From Ziziphus jujuba (taxonomy: Eukaryota; Streptophyta; Magnoliopsida; Rosales; Rhamnaceae), in contig NC_083384.1 in assembly GCF_031755915.1 (NCBI RefSeq), positions 24,445,001-24,509,000 on the forward strand: a stretch of DNA of 64,000 bases. Direction: 5' to 3'. The notes beneath the pieces were generated by a model. That model saw only the letters and a program-made list of their open reading frames with translations, was not told the origin of the DNA and made no database searches. This document shows positions 11,831 to 23,945 of this stretch, one piece after another. The translations under genes and the position numbers were made by a program. Each line of letters opens with the position of its first letter. The stretch's first letter is position 1.

Positions 11831-12990
11831 TATCCATTTTCTGTATCTTTTACACATACACATTTATCACACTCATTTTTTTAAATCCGTCATTTAGTAT
11901 GACACTACCAAATTTTTAATGCCATTGCTTTGGAACTTGTTTTAGTCTATGCAAGGACTTCACCAATTTACAGACTTTCTTTTTTTGTCCTGGTACGGAG
12001 AAATCCTCAGGTTGTTCTATGAATATCTCTTCATCAAGATATCCATTAAGGAACATTGTTTTAGCATCCATTTGATGTGCTTAAAGATCCTGCAATACAG
12101 CGATTGCCATGACCATTCTTATGGAATTTATTCTCGTCACTGGAGAATATGTATTATTATAATCAATTCATTTTTGTTGCTTGTATATTTTAATTACAAG
12201 CTTTGCTCTGTATTTATCTATTGTTTCATCTACTTTCATTCTCCTTTTAAATATCCATTTGTAATCCAATGGTTTACAACTTGGAGGAAGACCTACTAAC
12301 TCTAAGTGTGATTTTGCAAGATGGAATCAATTTCACTTTTTATGACTTCTTTCCATAAATTTCCTTTTGGAGAGTTTACAACTTTTTGAAAGTTTTGAGA
12401 TTCACTTTCTAGCATGTAAGTAAAAAAACTAGACCGAAGGATTTTTCCGTTCTTACTCTCTTGCTTCGTCTTAGATCAACTTTAGTCTCAACTTCAGTCT
12501 TTTTTTCTTGATCGCTATCATGTCTATATTTACTGATAGCATCATATGTTTATTTAGATGATCTTGATCCTTCTTCAAATTTATATGAAAAAATATGCTC
12601 GAAAAATGATGTTTTTCTCAATTCTATTATCGTATTCTTGTGTATATTAGGAATTTCATACCTATACACAATAAACCGATATGCACTACTATTTGTGCAT
12701 ATCCTATGAAAATGCAATCAACTGCTTTAGGACCTATCTTCACTTTCTTAGGAGTAGGTATCAATACTTTGGCTAGACACCCCCATACTCATAAGTATTT
12801 ATAAAAATATTATCTTCCTTTCCAAAGCTCATAGGGTATCTTCACCTGATCCTTCCGGGACATCTTATTTAAAAGGTAGTTCGCCGACAAAATGACTTCC
12901 CCCATAAGTTTTGAGGTAATACAAAACTTATTAGCATTGGTTCATCATATCTTTCAAGATAAGATTTTTCTGTTTAACCATACCATTTGA

Positions 12991-13287
12991 CTATGGTGAA
13001 TATGGTGGAATAACTTCATGTCTAATACCATGTTGAGTATAATACTCACCAAATGGAGTTACATACTTGCCACCACGATCATTTCTTATTACTTTAACTT
13101 TTCTGTTGAGTTGATTCTCAACTTCCATTTTATAGAGAATAAACTTATCTAATGCCTCATCCTTGCTCTCATGCAAGTATACATAGCAATATTTCATGTT
13201 ATCATCGATAAAGGTGATAAAATACTTATTATCACCTGTAGTTGGTATGAATTTCAAATCACATATATTATTATGGATTAAATCCAA
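12991..13287 (-). pseudogene. Copia-1 integrase core remnant
   Basis: Minus-strand 98-codon stretch matching the copia integrase core: MDLIHNNICDLKFIPT around the first catalytic Asp, then KYFITFIDDNMKYCYVYL, and KVKVIRNDRGGKYVTPFGEY around the second Asp. The Glu part and the link to RT (12400-12990) are in broken frames. At 13290-13990 further remnants of the N-terminal pol region are visible but shifted. Confidence 0.88.
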
Positions 13288-13989
13288 AGGTTTGGTATTC
13301 CTTTCAACCGTTTGATATGATAACCTTATTGTTTTTGCCTCTACACAAGTTTCACACTTATGTTTACAATCAAATTTAAATATGGGAATACGATTTAAGT
13401 TAATTAACTTCCGTAGAGAATTATAATTAACATGACCTAGTCAACCATACCACAAGTTGGAAGATTCAAGCAAGTAAACAAAATAAGTACTAGCTTTATT
13501 AATTTTTTTTGGCTTTACAGTCATTGCATTTAGTTTAAATAAACCATTGGTTACATAGCCTTTTCCCACAAGCATTCCATACTTGGATAAAATAACCTTA
13601 TCTGACTTAAACACTATGCGAAAACCATGTTTCTCAATAGCGATTCAGACACTAGATTCTTATGAATGTTCGAAACATACAAAACATTATTTAGAGTTAG
13701 ATCCTTTCCAGAGGTCATCTTCAGGACTACCTTGCTCTCCCCTTGGATTTCTGATATGACAGAAATCACCAGAACAACTTCTCCCTGTTTTTACTTGGTT
13801 CGAAGGAAGTGAAAAATTTCTTGTTAGAACACACGTGGCGAGTCGCAACAGTATCAATCCACCATTTTCTAGGATATTATCCCACCAAGTTCACCTTAGA
13901 GATAACAGTATTGAAATTGATATCATCAACCTCTCGAGTGATTTATTCCATCATATATGCTTCTTTGTTCTTTTTTCTTTTTGCTGTTT

Positions 13990-14837
13990 ACATTCCGCCA
14001 CTCTGTGACCCATCTTGTCACAATTAAAGCATTTGCATTTAAAACTTGGCCTTCTAAAAAATCCTTCCTTTAGATCCTAACTTTGAATCTCTTCCAATCT
14101 TTTTTTTATTCTTGAAGCTTTGACCATACTCCACAATATTGGCCTTGATCTCGACCTTCAAAGATCTTTTATCAGATCTCCTATTATCATCTTGGATATG
14201 AAGTTTGCCAACAAGAGTCCCCATTTCCATTTCTTTCCTCGTGTATTTAAGATAATTCTTGAAATCTCTACAACTAGGAGGTGGCTTTTCAATCATGACA
14301 GCTACTTGAAAGGCTTTATTAATTATCATTCCTTCAGCAAGAAGTTCTTGATTAAGCACTTGCAATTCATGTACTTGACTCATCAAAGGCTTTAAATCCA
14401 CCATCATGAATTCCAAGAATTGACTTACAACAAACTTTTCGGAACCAGTATTCTCAGTTTGTACTTAAGGTCTAAAGTTTCCCACAACTTTTTTGCTATT
14501 TTTGTGCTACAATACATTCCGTACAAAACATCAGATAGGCCATTCAACACATAATTCTGATATAAATAATCGGAATGCTTTCACGCATCCACCACCATGA
14601 GTGTTTCCCTATCATACTCGGAGGTGCATCTTAAGTCAAGAACCTCGCAAGGTTCAGAGTGGTCAAGTAAAACAACTTCTGTTATCACCTCTTAAAATGT
14701 GCTTCATTAAACTTCTCTGATCTTTCTACATGGTTTACAGGGGTAGACATCTGGATCATAGGAGTCGGAGTTGACATATGTGTAGCAGGCATAGTTGATC
14801 TCGAATCAGAAATCACATTATCTGATCCACTTGCCAT
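13990..14837 (-). pseudogene. Copia-1 gag remnant with zinc knuckle
   Basis: Starts at the ATG 14835-14837 (MASGSDNVISDS...), runs to FNEAHFKR, then needs a frame change to pick up KLFYLTTLNLARFLT, which is typical copia gag. 14054-14416 continues with the middle of gag (EMEMGTLVGKLHIQDDNR). The nucleocapsid zinc knuckle CX2CX4HX4C is intact at 13990-14031 (CFNCDKMGHRVAEC). Several stops break the frame. Confidence 0.85.
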
Positions 14838-15019
14838 TTCTGTAAAATCATAAAAAGCGAAACTAATTAATTATTTTTTTTTTAAATCCCAACAAACTAA
14901 TTAAACAAATTTCTAATAAGAAAATACAACAATGTGATTTTTCAAGATTTCTATATACACCATAAAATTTCTATATACACCCATAAAACTGCTGTATATA
15001 CTCACAAAATTACTTTATA

Positions 15020-15440
15020 CACCTACTAGGCTAACCTCATCACGATGACATCATCATCGATGTCATGTTAATGTGGTAGTATGCTGATGTGGCATTGCCA
15101 TGTGGCATCGATGATGCTGATGTGGCTCAGGTCACATGGCACACTGTGTTGATGTGGTGCACTGCCACATGGTACACCTAGTTGATGTGAAAAAGCCATG
15201 TGGCACATCTGTGCTAATATTGCACGTTGATGTGGCACTATTGTCACCAATAGCATGGCCATATGGCCCAATCTCAGCTTGACATGTGTCACCGTCTTTG
15301 GCAGATACATAACGTCCTCCACTGGCCGAAGTGTGGCCTGTGTCTTTGCACATCACATGTCATTTGTCATCAGTCAGCACATGGCCTTTCCACTGTGCGA
15401 CATGCAACCTCGCCATTGTATGACACATGAAGATTCTCTT
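15020..15440. repeat. Motif-rich leader of Copia-1 (GATGTGGC / CACATGGCA)
   Basis: Between the gag start and the 5' LTR lies a block with clearly higher GC than its surroundings. GATGTGGC or close variants recur about every 30-45 bp between roughly 15065 and 15240, with the near-complement CACATGGCA among them. Minus-strand open frames here (15068-15356) owe their His/Cys/Met-rich look to this repetition and are not genes. Confidence 0.6.
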
Positions 15441-15976
15441 TCCACGACACGTGGCAGAACCATAACAATTGGGCCAGGTTTCTATTGGGCCTTGTGTCTT
15501 AGGTTGAACAGTAGCCTGTTCTAATCACGGATTGGGCTTTGAAATTGAGCCAGATCTAATAGAATTTAATTTCAGGCCCACTAATCTAGAATTCGGCCTG
15601 TTTATCCTTTTTCGACCTTCAGCCTTCAGCTGGATCGATTTTGAGCAGTTTCACTGTTAAATAGGTTGTCCGACTCTGTTCAAAATTTTTCTCACCTTTT
15701 TCATCAATCCGGCATCGAAAATTCATCTGAATCGCATGGGTAACCAAATAGGAGTGGCAATTAATGAAAAATAAAGGAAAATCAATACCCAAACAATTCA
15801 AAAGCCATAGGTAAGGGGGAAAAAAAATATATATATATATATATATATTTTATTTTTTCTAACCAAAATAAATAGATAAAAAATAACCACAACCCCACAT
15901 ATCCACATATATGTGTATCAATGTAAATAACCAACACACATATATAAATAAACAAAAGGTAATGTCGTCTTAAGCT

Positions 15977-16446
15977 TGTTGTAATATATATATATATATA
16001 TGTGGAATAAAATTAAAAAATTAATAAACAATTTTAGAACCTATTTATGTGTTTTTGACCAATCTATCCGAGGTCTGTGTGATATCACAATATCTTTAAA
16101 ATGATTTTCGCCCCACCGGTATAGATGGATCTGTAATGATTGTCTTCCAAGATCAAACGAATGCTAAGGCTTGGACACGATACTCCTAAAGCCTTTCTCT
16201 TCGAACTTTCAGTACCTTCACTTTATCACCCACAATGCAAAAAAAATGCAATCTCTAATTTTTCCCCTCTGTTTCAAAGGGAGCTTCAATACATGTGGCT
16301 TTCCAAAAGCTATTTTCCCCCCCAAAAAAAACCGTTCAAATCAAAATCAAAACATTAAGTAATAAAAACCCATTAATGCACATTAATGCCTCCCATTTAA
16401 GTTAAAACATTCACACTTTATTTAAAAAAAATAAAAATAGGTTACA
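15977..16446 (-). repeat. Copia-1 5' LTR
   Basis: 470 bp partner of 9861-10295. Relative to the other LTR many differences are C/T or G/A transitions (for example GCTTTTGACCG against GTTTTTGACCA), as expected from deamination of methylated cytosines. I see no canonical tRNA-Met primer site next to its inner end near 15976. Confidence 0.92.
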
Positions 16447-16945
16447 TATCTAAGAGTCAGATTAGTTAATTTTCAAAATTTAAAATATAGGGATATGGAT
16501 GATAAGTATCCAAAACTTGGATACAGGTGCAGGGGTGCGTTTGACAAAAATAAATGTCATCTCTTCCCAAAGTTCAAACTAATAATAAAAAATAGAAATT
16601 AAAAGCAATGATTTTTTTATGTAATTTTTATTTAATATAAAATTAATAAAATAATAGTGAAAATAGGGTAATTAATAGGTTAGGTCTGTGTTTTCTTCTC
16701 AAAATTTCTAAAGTTACATATAGTAGATAGATTGGTGACTCTGCATGTCTCTTCACCGCTTGATGCTTTTTTTCTTCTCTTCCCTATGCTTTTCTTCAAC
16801 CTTTCTCCTCTCTCTTCTCTTTCCAATTCCACCATGGAAGCTTAGTAGGTAGGAACCTCTATTCTCTCTCTTTATGCCATGGTGCTTGGATCCTTTCTTT
16901 TCTATCTCTTTTCCATCTCTTTCTTTTTTCTGCTCTTTACCCATG

Positions 16946-16948
<3 letters not shown>

Positions 16949-16984
<36 letters not shown>
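16949..16984. repeat. (CT)n microsatellite
   Basis: Uninterrupted CT dinucleotides within a longer pyrimidine-rich stretch (about 16760-17000). Open frames that read through it as Arg-Glu repeats are artefacts. Confidence 0.95.
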
Positions 16985-16992
<8 letters not shown>

Positions 16993-17301
16993 TTTCTTCA
17001 TGGATGGTTTCTTTATTTTCTTCATGGAAGCTTTGTAGATGTTGACTGTACAAATAGCCGCATCCACTTTTCCCATGGTGTATCCGGAAAGGATTCTGCA
17101 ACCGTATTCATGTCATATCAACATGGATGCTTCGATGATTTTGAAGAGTCTGAGTATCACACGGTATAATTGATAATTCATTGGGTTAGATAAATAAAGT
17201 GTAGCCAAAATTATGTGTTTAAAAATAAATGAGCATTTTTCTTCATTTTGGAGAAGGGGTGGACATTTTTGTTTTTTTCCCTTATTTTTGCTCCTATCAG
17301 A

Positions 17302-17635
17302 TCATTTTTTAAACACACAGAGTGTGTTGGGTAACTAGTATAAATTTACATTTTACTTTATTAATAAAGCAATCTTATGTTTGGATGAAGAAGCACATGT
17401 CCCAATGTGTAAAAACATTTATGGTCCCATCTTTTATCCACCTTATGTTGCTATGTTGCATTATATAAATTGATTTTTTAAACACACAGAGCGTGTTGGG
17501 TAACTAGTATAGACTTGCATTTTACTGTATTAATATTGCAATCTTACGTTTGGATGAAGAAGCACGTGTGCCAATGTGCAAAAAATTTTATGGTCCTATC
17601 TTTTTATCCACCTATGTTGCATTATATACATCCAA
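17302..17635. repeat. Tandem duplication, about 169-bp period
   Basis: Two copies (about 17302-17470 and 17471-17635). Both contain TTTTTTAAACACACAGAG, GTTGGGTAACTAGTAT, GTTTGGATGAAGAAGCAC, CCAATGTG and GTTGCATTATATA in the same order and spacing. Differences are mostly single substitutions. Function unknown. Confidence 0.88.
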
Positions 17636-18029
17636 GGGGGCATGGGTGTAACTTGCATTGTAGTGTATTATTCTTATAATTGATGCGATTTTTGTATTTT
17701 AAATGTAACTCTGCAGTTGTTTTATTTTTATTTTTTTTCAATTTTCTCTACCATGGTGAGTCAGGAAGTATATTATTTAATATATTATGAATAGTATAAT
17801 TATATAATTAATAAAAAACAAATATCTATAAATAATAATAAAAAATCAATTTTCACTATACTTTTTGTTAACATAACTTCTTTTTTTTTAATAAAAATTT
17901 GTAGTATAATACCATCTTGAACTAAATGTTGTACAACATTAATACAATACAGCACAATTCAATGCAAAATATACAATAAATATTAATATAATATATGCTA
18001 ATACAATCTTGCATAAACATACCCATATT

Positions 18030-19087
18030 TAGAAGTGGCAATTTAGATCAAGGTAACACGACTCGAAAACGATACGAAGTTAACGGGTTTGAGTTTATTA
18101 TAAATGGATTTGGGTCAAATTTGGATAAACTTGTTTAACAGGATTAATAAACGTGTTAGTTTCGGATTGACTTGTTAAATACAAACTTGACAAAAGTTGA
18201 TCTGTTTAATTAAACGTGTCAATTTTAGGTTGACCCGTTAAACCTGAAATTGGTACAAATTGACTAGTTTACCTAAACATATCACTTAAAATGTCAATTC
18301 AATCCGACACGATTATAACCTATTCAAATTATAACTCTAATATATTAAATTTACCATTAATAAAACTTTAACTAATAATTTTTTTATTACTAAATATCAA
18401 ACTTAGTTAAGGTTGCATTAGTAATTTTCTTTTATTAATTAAAACTAAAGAATAAAAATTATTAAAATAATACTTATTTACTTAAATATATATGTTTAAT
18501 ACATGTATGGATTTATGGACATCAAAAAAATAAAAATTAATATGTCTAAGAGTATTGGAGATGTAGAAAATTAAAAACATAATTATTAATAAAGTTTTTT
18601 TATATTATTTTTAGAGGAGTAATATTAGGTTTATTATGTATATATGTATCTATATTTAACTCTTATATGAGATTGTTATATTATCATATCATATGTTTTA
18701 TTATTGTAAATTTGTAAATATAATTATATAGTTTTACATATATATTTTAATTTTGAATTAATTAATGACTAAATTGATTTTATTTTATATGAATAATTAA
18801 TTTAAATAAGGTAATTTATTTAATTGGATGAATTTAATATAAATGGGTTAATTTTGTGTAAACGGGTCAATTTTGTATAAACGGATCGTATTGATCCAAA
18901 TTGATCCATTTAATAAATAGGTTATACGGGGTTCATGTCAGGTTACCAGTTTATTAAAAGGGTTGTCTTCAGGTTGAAGATTTCTGAAACGATTAATATA
19001 CAGGTCTGGTTGGGATTGAGCAATTTCAACACGATCAATAAAAGTATTGACACAAACACGACATGGCAACAGGAATTGCCACCCCTA
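18030..19087. mobile_element. Non-autonomous hAT-like DNA transposon
   Basis: 1058 bp bounded by 14-bp terminal inverted repeats: TAGAAGTGGCAATT on the left and, as reverse complement of the right end, TAGGGGTGGCAATT (12/14). Both ends are flanked by CCATATT (18023-18029 and 19088-19094), a 7-bp match where hAT elements make 8 bp. Subterminal regions carry ACGGGT/GACCCGTT-type motifs on both sides. No transposase frame is seen; the interior is AT-rich. Family assignment rests on TIR start, duplication length and layout. Confidence 0.8.
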
Positions 19088-19094
19088 CCATATT

Positions 19095-22000
19095 GTACAA
19101 CTTATCTTAGAAAATTGATACACCGTTTTTGTTTCTTAACACGTCTAATTACATTTTTGTTTTCTTCCTAACTCTCCCAAAGACAAAAAATTACTTAAAA
19201 ATAAAATATTTATTTTTAGATTCATTTTTTTAGCTTAGGTATTATAGAATTAGTTAACATCTTGTTTATGGTAAACATCCTTATGCTTACTTTTTATTTT
19301 TTTTTATTGCTTTGTTAATTTTACTTTACTTTTTTTTTTTTTTAAGGAAAAGCCAAAAATTGCAACTTTTTTTTTTAAGCCCAACATTAAAACAGTGGTT
19401 CACTACTTAAAGCATCCAATGGATTTTTTATTTGTGTTATATTCCTTATCATAAAGAGCTCACACTTAAAAAAAGGACATTAATGGGCATTTTATGTTAA
19501 TTTTTTAATATGAAGAGTGAGTTTGGCTTTTGAAATATAAAAAGTTAAATTTACTTTTTATTTTAATATTATAGTATTTTAATTTAATGCAATATAAGTT
19601 CTCATACTATTATAATAATAGTTTAAAGCAAAATTTAGATTAAAAAAATATAAAGGAAATATAAATAAAAAAATTACCAAAAAAATAAAAATAAATAAAG
19701 AGTATTGTTGAAGGATCATTTAAAATTTCACTTTTTATTTTAAAAGATGTTCTTTATTGTGGAGAATATGTTTTTTATTTTAAAGACTTATTTTGAGATA
19801 CTCTTAAAATTCAAATTTTGTCAAAGAATAAACAATTCATTTTTAAAAATCTTGACCCTTAAAGTAAGCATTCCCTACTTAAGATCAGGAATTTTGATAC
19901 ATCAAAGTTATGGAAATTTGTAAAAAGCAATCGACCGAAGGAATTTCTTTTCTCCATCTTTCGGTGACCCAACTAAGTTCCAGTAACTAAACTCCATATT
20001 TTGGAAAATTACATTGCACCTCCCGCCATCTATTCATACTTATTTAGATTTTAACTTTTTAGTTAATGAAAAAGATAATAAATTTTTATTTTTAATTTCT
20101 ATTGAATTAGGGAGATATTTTGGAAAATTTCATTGTACTTTTCGTCATTGATTCTTCCTCATTTGGTTATTAAATTTTCAATTCAAGAAAAAAAAAAACA
20201 TTCATTTTTTTTTTATGTAACTAAGTGAGAGTGAGAGAGGGAGAGTGTGTGTGTGATGTTAGGTCTGTGCGTGGGTATGGATGTTAAGATTTGAATGGGT
20301 CTAGGAGCATGTATTGATGTGCCAGGTAGGCTAATGCTCTGAGGTTGATGCGATGTATTCCACTGATTTACTGTAGACTTTATTATTGGTATATAACGAT
20401 CGTTCCAGCACGGATAGAAATAGAAATAGGTTTGATAGGAAGCTTTTGAAAACGCAGTATACTCAGGTAAATAAAGAATGAGAACATTTTGTTTCAAGCA
20501 AAAGTATAAAAAATGCATCAAAAAATGATTTTTTTTTTCAATTCAAATCTCTTGTACTTGGGAGAGTTATATAGAAACAAAAATGAAATTAGAAGGTAAA
20601 AAAATGGTGGATCAATTTTCGAACATCTGGGTGTACGAAGGTTGAAGACAATGACGTTTTGGGAAAGATGTGTTTACTAAAAGGCTGATAGGTGTAAAAA
20701 TTTAATATTTAGAAGTGGGAGGGTTTTTCTCTTTAACTTGGCCTAAAGAAGGGCAAAAATCATAATAACCCATTCAATACTTGAGTCTTTGAAGGGTAAG
20801 TGTTTCCTGAACAAACATAATGTGAATTAGACCAATCTTATCCAGGCCATTAATTTTAGTCTCAGTCAACATGTGGGATTGAATAAAACAACAATAACTA
20901 TAGTTGACTAATTTAAAAACTTTGTTTTAGACATTTACTTTGGATAATTAGGTACTTAATATTATTATTATTGTCAAGATTTGTTTTTTTTGAATTTTTG
21001 AATCACATAAATGTTGAAATTTTAAATTATACTTTTTAATCACAAAGTTTCGACAAAGTTCAATTTCTTTAAATAGAGTTTTTATATGTCATATAATGAA
21101 TATTTGACTACTTTTGTAATTTTAAATTCTAACTTTTTTTTTTATACAAGGGCTAATAAAAGAAAATCTGATATTAGAACCATCAAATCTTCCTGATCTT
21201 AGCTTGATTGTTTCTTTGGAAAAGTAAAATTTTTTGTATTCATTTTTGAGATAACTAAAATCCCAACATATTTACAACAAACTGTCCAAAATTTGAATCA
21301 TGCAAATCGTTCCTTATCGATCTATATATATATTATGCTATAATGTTATCCATGTTATAGTGGAACTGTGTTTCTAATACATGTAATTCCAACATCCGAA
21401 AAAAAAAATTATATGTAGTTCCGATAATAATTCAATAAATTATATGTAATTGGCTAATATATTTTATAAATTACATATAATTAGATGTCAAGACTTACTA
21501 TAACTTGGGTGTGTATCCATTTTGACCTCCATTTTTGCTTTCTCTCTCTCTAAACAATGTTAAATTTGCATATAATAGTGTTTTAAGTATATTTATAGAC
21601 GTTAAAATACTTTAATATAATTTGAAATAGGGAAATATAGAAAAATCAAAATAGCCGATATGAAACCTAGTCTGTCTAAATGGTTGAAGATGACTTAGAT
21701 GTCCTAACCCTTAAAGTTAGGATTCTTTACTTAAAGTCAAGTTTTTTTGACAAAGAGCCACCTATTCTTTGCCAAAAATTCAAACACCTAAAGTCACGAA
21801 TCCTTACTTAAAGTTAGGATTTTTAGTAGAAAGTATTCAACTCATTTCTAAAAATCCCAACCCTTAAAGTAGAAATTTCCTATTAAGATTAAAATTTTTA
21901 ATAGAGTATAGGCAACTCTTTTTTAAAATCTCAACCCCTAAAATTGGAATTCCCCATTTTAAGATCAAGATTTTTGGTAGAAAGTAGGACTTCTCCTTTT

Positions 22001-22474
22001 AAGATAAGTACTTCTCCTTATCAGCATGATCAGAACCAATGCATTGACAGTGTCTTCTTCAATAGTGACTTTGCAAAAAGGATGAGGACATTCCAGAAGC
22101 AAACATCCTAAATCATCATTATTTACTGATTATCTTATGTAGTTGGCCCAATATATTTGCAATAGAGATGCCAAAAAAAAGCTCAACTTATAATCATGTT
22201 GCTAGTGATCGAATCACTAGATGTTTTAAAACAAATTCCCTAACTAATTTGACAACCACATGAGTATTGAATAATTGCGCTTGTAAGCAAATTGATTTTG
22301 TTTTAGACTCCATCTCCGTTGTCAATCCATTTTGTCAGATAGTTTACTAAAATTCCAATTGAAATGGGTGGAGTAAAATGATTGCAGAATCTTTATATAA
22401 AAAAAGCTAAACTCATTCAATATTATCCTCTTGTCATTTTCTAATATTTGCTTCTTTCAAGATTATGTAAGGTG
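19095..22474. other. AT-rich intergenic DNA
   Basis: No gene recognised. An open frame on the minus strand at 20213-20521 lies in a locally less AT-rich patch but shows no known motif and is partly built on a GA/GT-rich simple sequence at its end. 19830-19890 contains one unit resembling the array at 21690-22015. The remainder is low complexity. Confidence 0.45.
21690..22015. repeat. Degenerate tandem array around an AACCCTTAAAGT motif
   Basis: At least four imperfect units of roughly 70-85 bp, each built from a phrase like AACCCTTAAAGTNGGAATT followed by a variant of TTAAGATNAAGATTTTT and a GTAGAAAGTA-like tail. A single related unit occurs at about 19838-19890. The units are too diverged for an exact period by eye. 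Confidence 0.6.
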
Positions 22475-22949
22475 TGTTGGAATCATACAGCAGAGGCTAG
22501 GATCTCACAGTTGAATAAAACATGTGATAAATATATTTTCTTCACCCATTACTAATCTATAGTAGTGTAAAGAATATCTTTTTGAATTCGCAGGACCTTC
22601 CAAACTAATAGATCTATGAATGGGTGCACTTGATTACCAAAAAAAAAAAAAAGGTTAACATGAAAAAGCACTCTAAGACTTCACAATTTTTATTTTCTCT
22701 CAAAGTATTTAATTTTCCTACTAAGATTATGAATCTCTTGAAAATAATACATAAAACCTTATGTAATTGAAGGCTAGAAGGTAGTACATGTATCTACTAC
22801 CGACCTTGCTTATTAGGGTTTTAACAAACACCTTAGGGTTTACTAATGGGCTTTGTCACATAATGAGTTAGTTTAGGAATCTTACAGTTCATTATTAATC
22901 AAAGCTCTTGACCAATTGGTTATTTTGCTCCAATAGCATACATATAACA
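22475..22949 (-). repeat. Copia-2 3' LTR
   Basis: 475 bp; begins TGTTGGAATCATACAGCAGA on the plus strand and ends ATATAACA. It aligns with 29554-30065 through shared blocks such as ATAGATATATTTTC, ACCTTCCAAACTA, TTATTTTCTCTCAA and GAAGGCTAGAAGG (some with one change). Confidence 0.9.
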
Positions 22950-23945
22950 ATCTTCCACTTGCTTTGAGTAAGCTTGGAACTTTGATCTAATTTGATGCTG
23001 CCCCACTAAAAGCTCCGATTTAAACTCTAAGATTAATAATGTTCATATTAAATGTATTTTTCCTTTGTAAAATATCAATAAATAATTGATAATATTTTCA
23101 ATTAATCAATTAACTATTTATTCTCTAAACTTATCAGTTTCTCTAATGGATCTAATGCACTGGCTAGTGACTTTCAATATCTAAGTACTAAAACATATTA
23201 AGAGTATATTTCAAATAAATTTCATTTTATATATTTCATAAATACTTGGTAATCAAATAATCATAATTTCTAAATTATCAAGATATTAGCCGTTTATAAT
23301 AGGCTTCACTTATTAATAACTTAAATAATTATAATCACTAAGTTACCTCTTTATAATATACTTAAAATGAAGAAAAATAACATATCCAATATTGTTCGAG
23401 ATTTAATTCGTTGTCATAGAAATTCATCCTTAATTAAATCTCTCATGATCCTCTTAGAGTAACCATAATTCATACCAACATTTTTATAATATGTAAGATA
23501 GATTATTTCACAAAATATTATAGACTAAATAAAGTACCCAACTTTATTTATCAACTGTGAGACAATGCATTAATTATGAAAACTTATGATCATGTCTTCT
23601 ATGAACTTATCTATATGACCATATACTATATAATTAATCCGAAACTTCATGTAAAATATAATATGCACAAAGATTTAAAAAAACTTCAAATTATTAAATC
23701 AGAAAATGAAATTACAACTTGTTTTGCTCCTAAAGCATAAATGTAACTAACAAATATAACTAACCCCCATTCATTTTAAAGTAAGTTCGGGACCATTTTG
23801 ACACCCATATTATCTAGATGCTTCTCAAGTACTTGCTGAGATAAAGTCTTAGTAAAAAAGTATGCCAATTTTTTCTTAGAAGTTATTTTAATAACCATTG
23901 TGTTTCCTCTCTGAACAAAATCACAGATCAAGTGGTACTTCCTTT

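Larger units (their letters stand above)
9861..16446 (-). mobile_element. Copia-1: decayed Ty1/copia LTR retrotransposon
   Basis: 6586 bp on the minus strand. Two related LTRs (9861-10295 and 15977-16446) flank pol and gag remnants in copia order from the right: gag, integrase, reverse transcriptase, RNase H. LTR ends follow the TG...CA rule on the minus strand (begin TGTAAC, end AACA). A polypurine tract, GTGGGGGAT on the minus strand, abuts the 3' LTR at 10296-10304. Flanking 5-mers are TGTCT (9856-9860) and TATCT (16447-16451), a 4/5 match compatible with an aged target duplication. Frames are broken many times and the LTRs differ at roughly one position in five over the part I aligned, so it is old and inactive. 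Confidence 0.92.
16447..18029. other. AT-rich intergenic DNA with microsatellite and tandem duplication
   Basis: No gene recognised. It holds the (CT)n tract at 16949-16984 and a tandem duplication at 17302-17635. 16447-16560 (GGATACAGGTGCAGGGGTGCG) is probably the other half of the dispersed repeat that Copia-1 split. From 17640 on the sequence is low-complexity AT-rich. Confidence 0.5.

Noticed and set aside
15068..15356. His/Cys/Met-rich minus-strand frames as a small protein
   Set aside because: They come from the GATGTGGC-type repeats in the Copia-1 leader and have no support as genes.
16753..17076. Minus-strand open frame with Arg-Glu repeats
   Set aside because: It is a translation of the (CT)n microsatellite and adjoining pyrimidine-rich DNA; no conserved protein features.
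20213..20521. Minus-strand 102-codon frame as a host gene exon
   Set aside because: Locally balanced composition, but no motif, no splice context that I could confirm and a simple-repeat tail.
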